Source: Micromonosporaceae bacterium (GTDB lineage: Bacteria > Actinomycetota > Actinomycetes > Mycobacteriales > Micromonosporaceae). Taken from it: DNA of 8,049 nucleotides. The stretch spans positions 1-8,049 of the forward strand of contig JAFMQQ010000119.1 in assembly GCA_017354595.1 (NCBI GenBank). Reading direction: 5' to 3'. Below, piece after piece: positions 6,613 through 8,049 of this stretch; the stretch's first letter is position 1; each line of letters begins with the position of its first letter. The notes beneath the pieces are model-generated. The model saw only the letters and a list, made by a program, of their open reading frames with translations. It was not told the origin of the DNA and did no database searches. The position numbers and the translations under genes are program-made.

Positions 6613-6646
6613 GCATCCACAGTGGACGCTGATGGCACCGCTGCGC

Positions 6647-6660
6647 CCAGGTCGGCCTGG
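6647..6660 (+). repeat. Hairpin CCAGG-TCGG-CCTGG followed by TTT
   Basis: A 5-bp stem with a TCGG tetraloop followed by three T. It covers the place where the -35 region of the SARP promoter would fall, so it may be a weak terminator for the LtrA array or an operator for the regulator. Confidence 0.3.
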
Positions 6661-6674
6661 TTTGGCCCGGGCGG

Positions 6675-6680
6675 TAGCCT
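6675..6680 (+). promoter_or_regulatory. Candidate -10 element (TAGCCT) of a leaderless SARP promoter
   Basis: TAGCCT fits TANNNT and sits six bases before the GTG at 6687, so transcription would begin at or next to the start codon. No Shine-Dalgarno sequence is present between them, and no strong -35 is visible. Confidence 0.5.
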
Positions 6681-6686
6681 CAGGCC

Positions 6687-8049
6687 GTGCGGTACGCGGC
6701 ATTCGGCGGGCTGGCACTGGTCGACCAGTCCGGCCGGCACCGGCTGGCCGCCGCCAAGCAGCGCAGCCTGCTGGCGGTGCTGCTGGTGCGGGCCAACGCG
6801 ACGGTCTCCGTCGACGAACTGGCGTACCAGCTGTGGGCCGACTCCGCGCCGCGCACCGCCCGCAACGTCCTGCAGTGGTACGTCTCCCGGCTGCGGATCC
6901 GGCTGCCGGCCGGCGCGCTGACCTGGACCGCGCACGGGTACCGGCTGGCCGTCGCGCCGGGCGAACTGGATGTGCACGAGTTCGAGCGGCTCGCCACGGC
7001 CGGGCTGCAAGCCCTGGCAGCGGCCGAGTTCGGCCAGGCGCGCGCCACGCTCGCCGCCGCGCTGAAGCTCAGCGCCGGGCAACCGTACCCGGATGTGCCG
7101 GCGACACCGCTGGTGGCCGCGGAGGTGGACCGGCTCGGGCAGCGCAGGCACACCGTCCACATCGGACGGATACAGGCCGATCTGGCGCTGGGCCGGTACG
7201 GCCAGCTGGTACCCGAACTGACCGCCCTGGTCGCCGACCACCCGTTCGACGAGCAACTGCAGTACGCGCTGGGGGCGGCGCTGTACGGCGCCGGCCGGGC
7301 GGCGGACGCGCTGGCGCACTGCCGGCGGGTGCGCCAGGCGCTCGCCGAGGAGCTGGGTATCGAGCCGGGGCAACAGCTGCGCGAGCTGGAGCTGAGCATC
7401 CTGCGCCGGGCGCCGGTACCGCAACCGCGGGCGGCGCAGCCGCCGGCCGGCCGGGTGATACCGGCGCAGCTGCCGCCGGACGTGCCGGACTTCGTCGGGC
7501 GTACCGAGGCGCTGAAGGCGATCACCGCGGCGCTCTACCCGACCCGGCACCGGTACCCGCAGATCGTGGTGATCACCGGGGAGCCCGGCATCGGCAAGAG
7601 CGCGCTGGCGGTACACGCCGCACACACCCTGCGGGACCGGTACCCGGACGGCCAGATCTACCTCGATCTGGCCGGTGCCACGGCCGGCGCGGCGGGCCCG
7701 GCCGGGGCGGTGGAGCCGATCGATGCGCTCGGCCAGGTGCTCAGCAGCCTGGGCCTGCCGCCCGACGCGGTACCGCCGACGCTGCAACCGCGGGCCGCGC
7801 TGCTGCGCTCGCTGCTGGCCGACCGGCGGGTGTTGCTGGTGCTGGACAACGTGACCGGCCCCGGCCACATACGGCAGCTGGTACCCGGCGGTGGCGGCTG
7901 CGGTGTGCTGCTGACCAGCCGGGCACCGCTGGCCGGGCTCGGTACCGCGCCGCCGGTGGAACTGCACCCGTTCGACCATGCCGAATCCGTCGAGCTGCTG
8001 GCCCGGATCGTCGGTACCGGCCGGGTCGCCGCCGAGCCGGAGCCGGCCG
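6687..8049 (+). CDS. SARP/AfsR-type transcriptional regulator with BTAD and NB-ARC domains (3' end outside window)
   Basis: The frame is open from the GTG at 6687 to the window edge (454 complete codons). Residues 1-88 form an OmpR/PhoB-like winged-helix DNA-binding domain with the typical SARP opening (AAKQRSLLAVLLVRANATVS, then VDELAYQLW). Residues 93-241 are the bacterial transcriptional activation domain (BTAD), ending in the usual EELGIEPGQQLRELE. After a Pro/Ala linker the NB-ARC ATPase begins at about 265 (VPDFVGR), with Walker A GEPGIGKS (298-305), Walker B VLLVLD (382-387) and the LLTSR motif (408-412). All key nucleotide-binding residues are present, so it should be an active switch ATPase. 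Large SARPs of this type activate secondary-metabolite or developmental genes, and further C-terminal domains (often TPR) are expected beyond the edge. Its targets cannot be read from this window; control of the LtrA array is possible but unsupported. Confidence 0.92.
   Translation, partial: MRYAAFGGLALVDQSGRHRLAAAKQRSLLAVLLVRANATVSVDELAYQLWADSAPRTARNVLQWYVSRLRIRLPAGALTWTAHGYRLAVAPGELDVHEFERLATAGLQALAAAEFGQARATLAAALKLSAGQPYPDVPATPLVAAEVDRLGQRRHTVHIGRIQADLALGRYGQLVPELTALVADHPFDEQLQYALGAALYGAGRAADALAHCRRVRQALAEELGIEPGQQLRELELSILRRAPVPQPRAAQPPAGRVIPAQLPPDVPDFVGRTEALKAITAALYPTRHRYPQIVVITGEPGIGKSALAVHAAHTLRDRYPDGQIYLDLAGATAGAAGPAGAVEPIDALGQVLSSLGLPPDAVPPTLQPRAALLRSLLADRRVLLVLDNVTGPGHIRQLVPGGGGCGVLLTSRAPLAGLGTAPPVELHPFDHAESVELLARIVGTGRVAAEPEPA

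Noticed and set aside
6471..7979. A 502-codon minus-strand frame opposite the SARP gene
   Set aside because: The plus strand encodes an intact winged helix, BTAD and Walker motifs; the minus frame is an Arg/Gln-rich shadow.
1..8049. tRNA or rRNA genes and CRISPR arrays
   Set aside because: No cloverleaf-like segment, rRNA-like stretch or regularly spaced short direct repeat was noticed; the intergenic gaps are all under 170 bases.

Overview
The window looks like chromosomal DNA from a high-GC actinobacterium. GC is about 70% by eye, third codon positions are strongly G/C, GTG starts are common, and there is a SARP regulator with an NB-ARC ATPase domain. That regulator architecture is typical of Streptomyces, Micromonosporaceae and relatives. 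The frequent GGTACC words and GTA valine codons make me lean to Micromonosporaceae, but that is only an impression.

Layout: (1) Positions 1-998, minus strand, hold the 5' two-thirds or so of a gene for an exported protein with an Arg-rich signal peptide and a probable beta-propeller-like fold; its 3' end lies outside the window. (2) Positions 999-1166 are a divergent intergenic region. (3) Positions 1167-6595, plus strand, hold four consecutive genes for integral membrane proteins of the LtrA family (low temperature requirement protein A, Pfam PF06772). They form two bicistronic pairs, called here ltrA-A/ltrA-B and ltrA-C/ltrA-D. Within each pair the genes overlap by four bases (ATGA). A resembles C and B resembles D, so the array arose by tandem duplication of a two-gene unit of about 2.77 kb. 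(4) Positions 6596-6686 are a short intergenic region with a perfect palindrome and a probable leaderless promoter. (5) From 6687 to the window edge runs an AfsR/SARP-type regulator, cut off inside its NB-ARC domain.

The LtrA array is the most distinctive part. The two members of each pair differ at the same conserved positions: A and C read ALGES and FDHH, while B and D read ALGEP and FDTR. This suggests two specialised subunit types that are always co-translated, perhaps as hetero-oligomers. A and C start at GTG codons with no visible Shine-Dalgarno sequence, each preceded by the same 17-base block, which fits leaderless promoters copied with the unit. Patches of near-identical DNA shared by C and D, but not by A and B, point to later gene conversion within the second pair. 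The biochemical role of LtrA proteins is not settled, so no substrate is claimed. Nothing in the sequence shows that the SARP regulator controls the LtrA genes.
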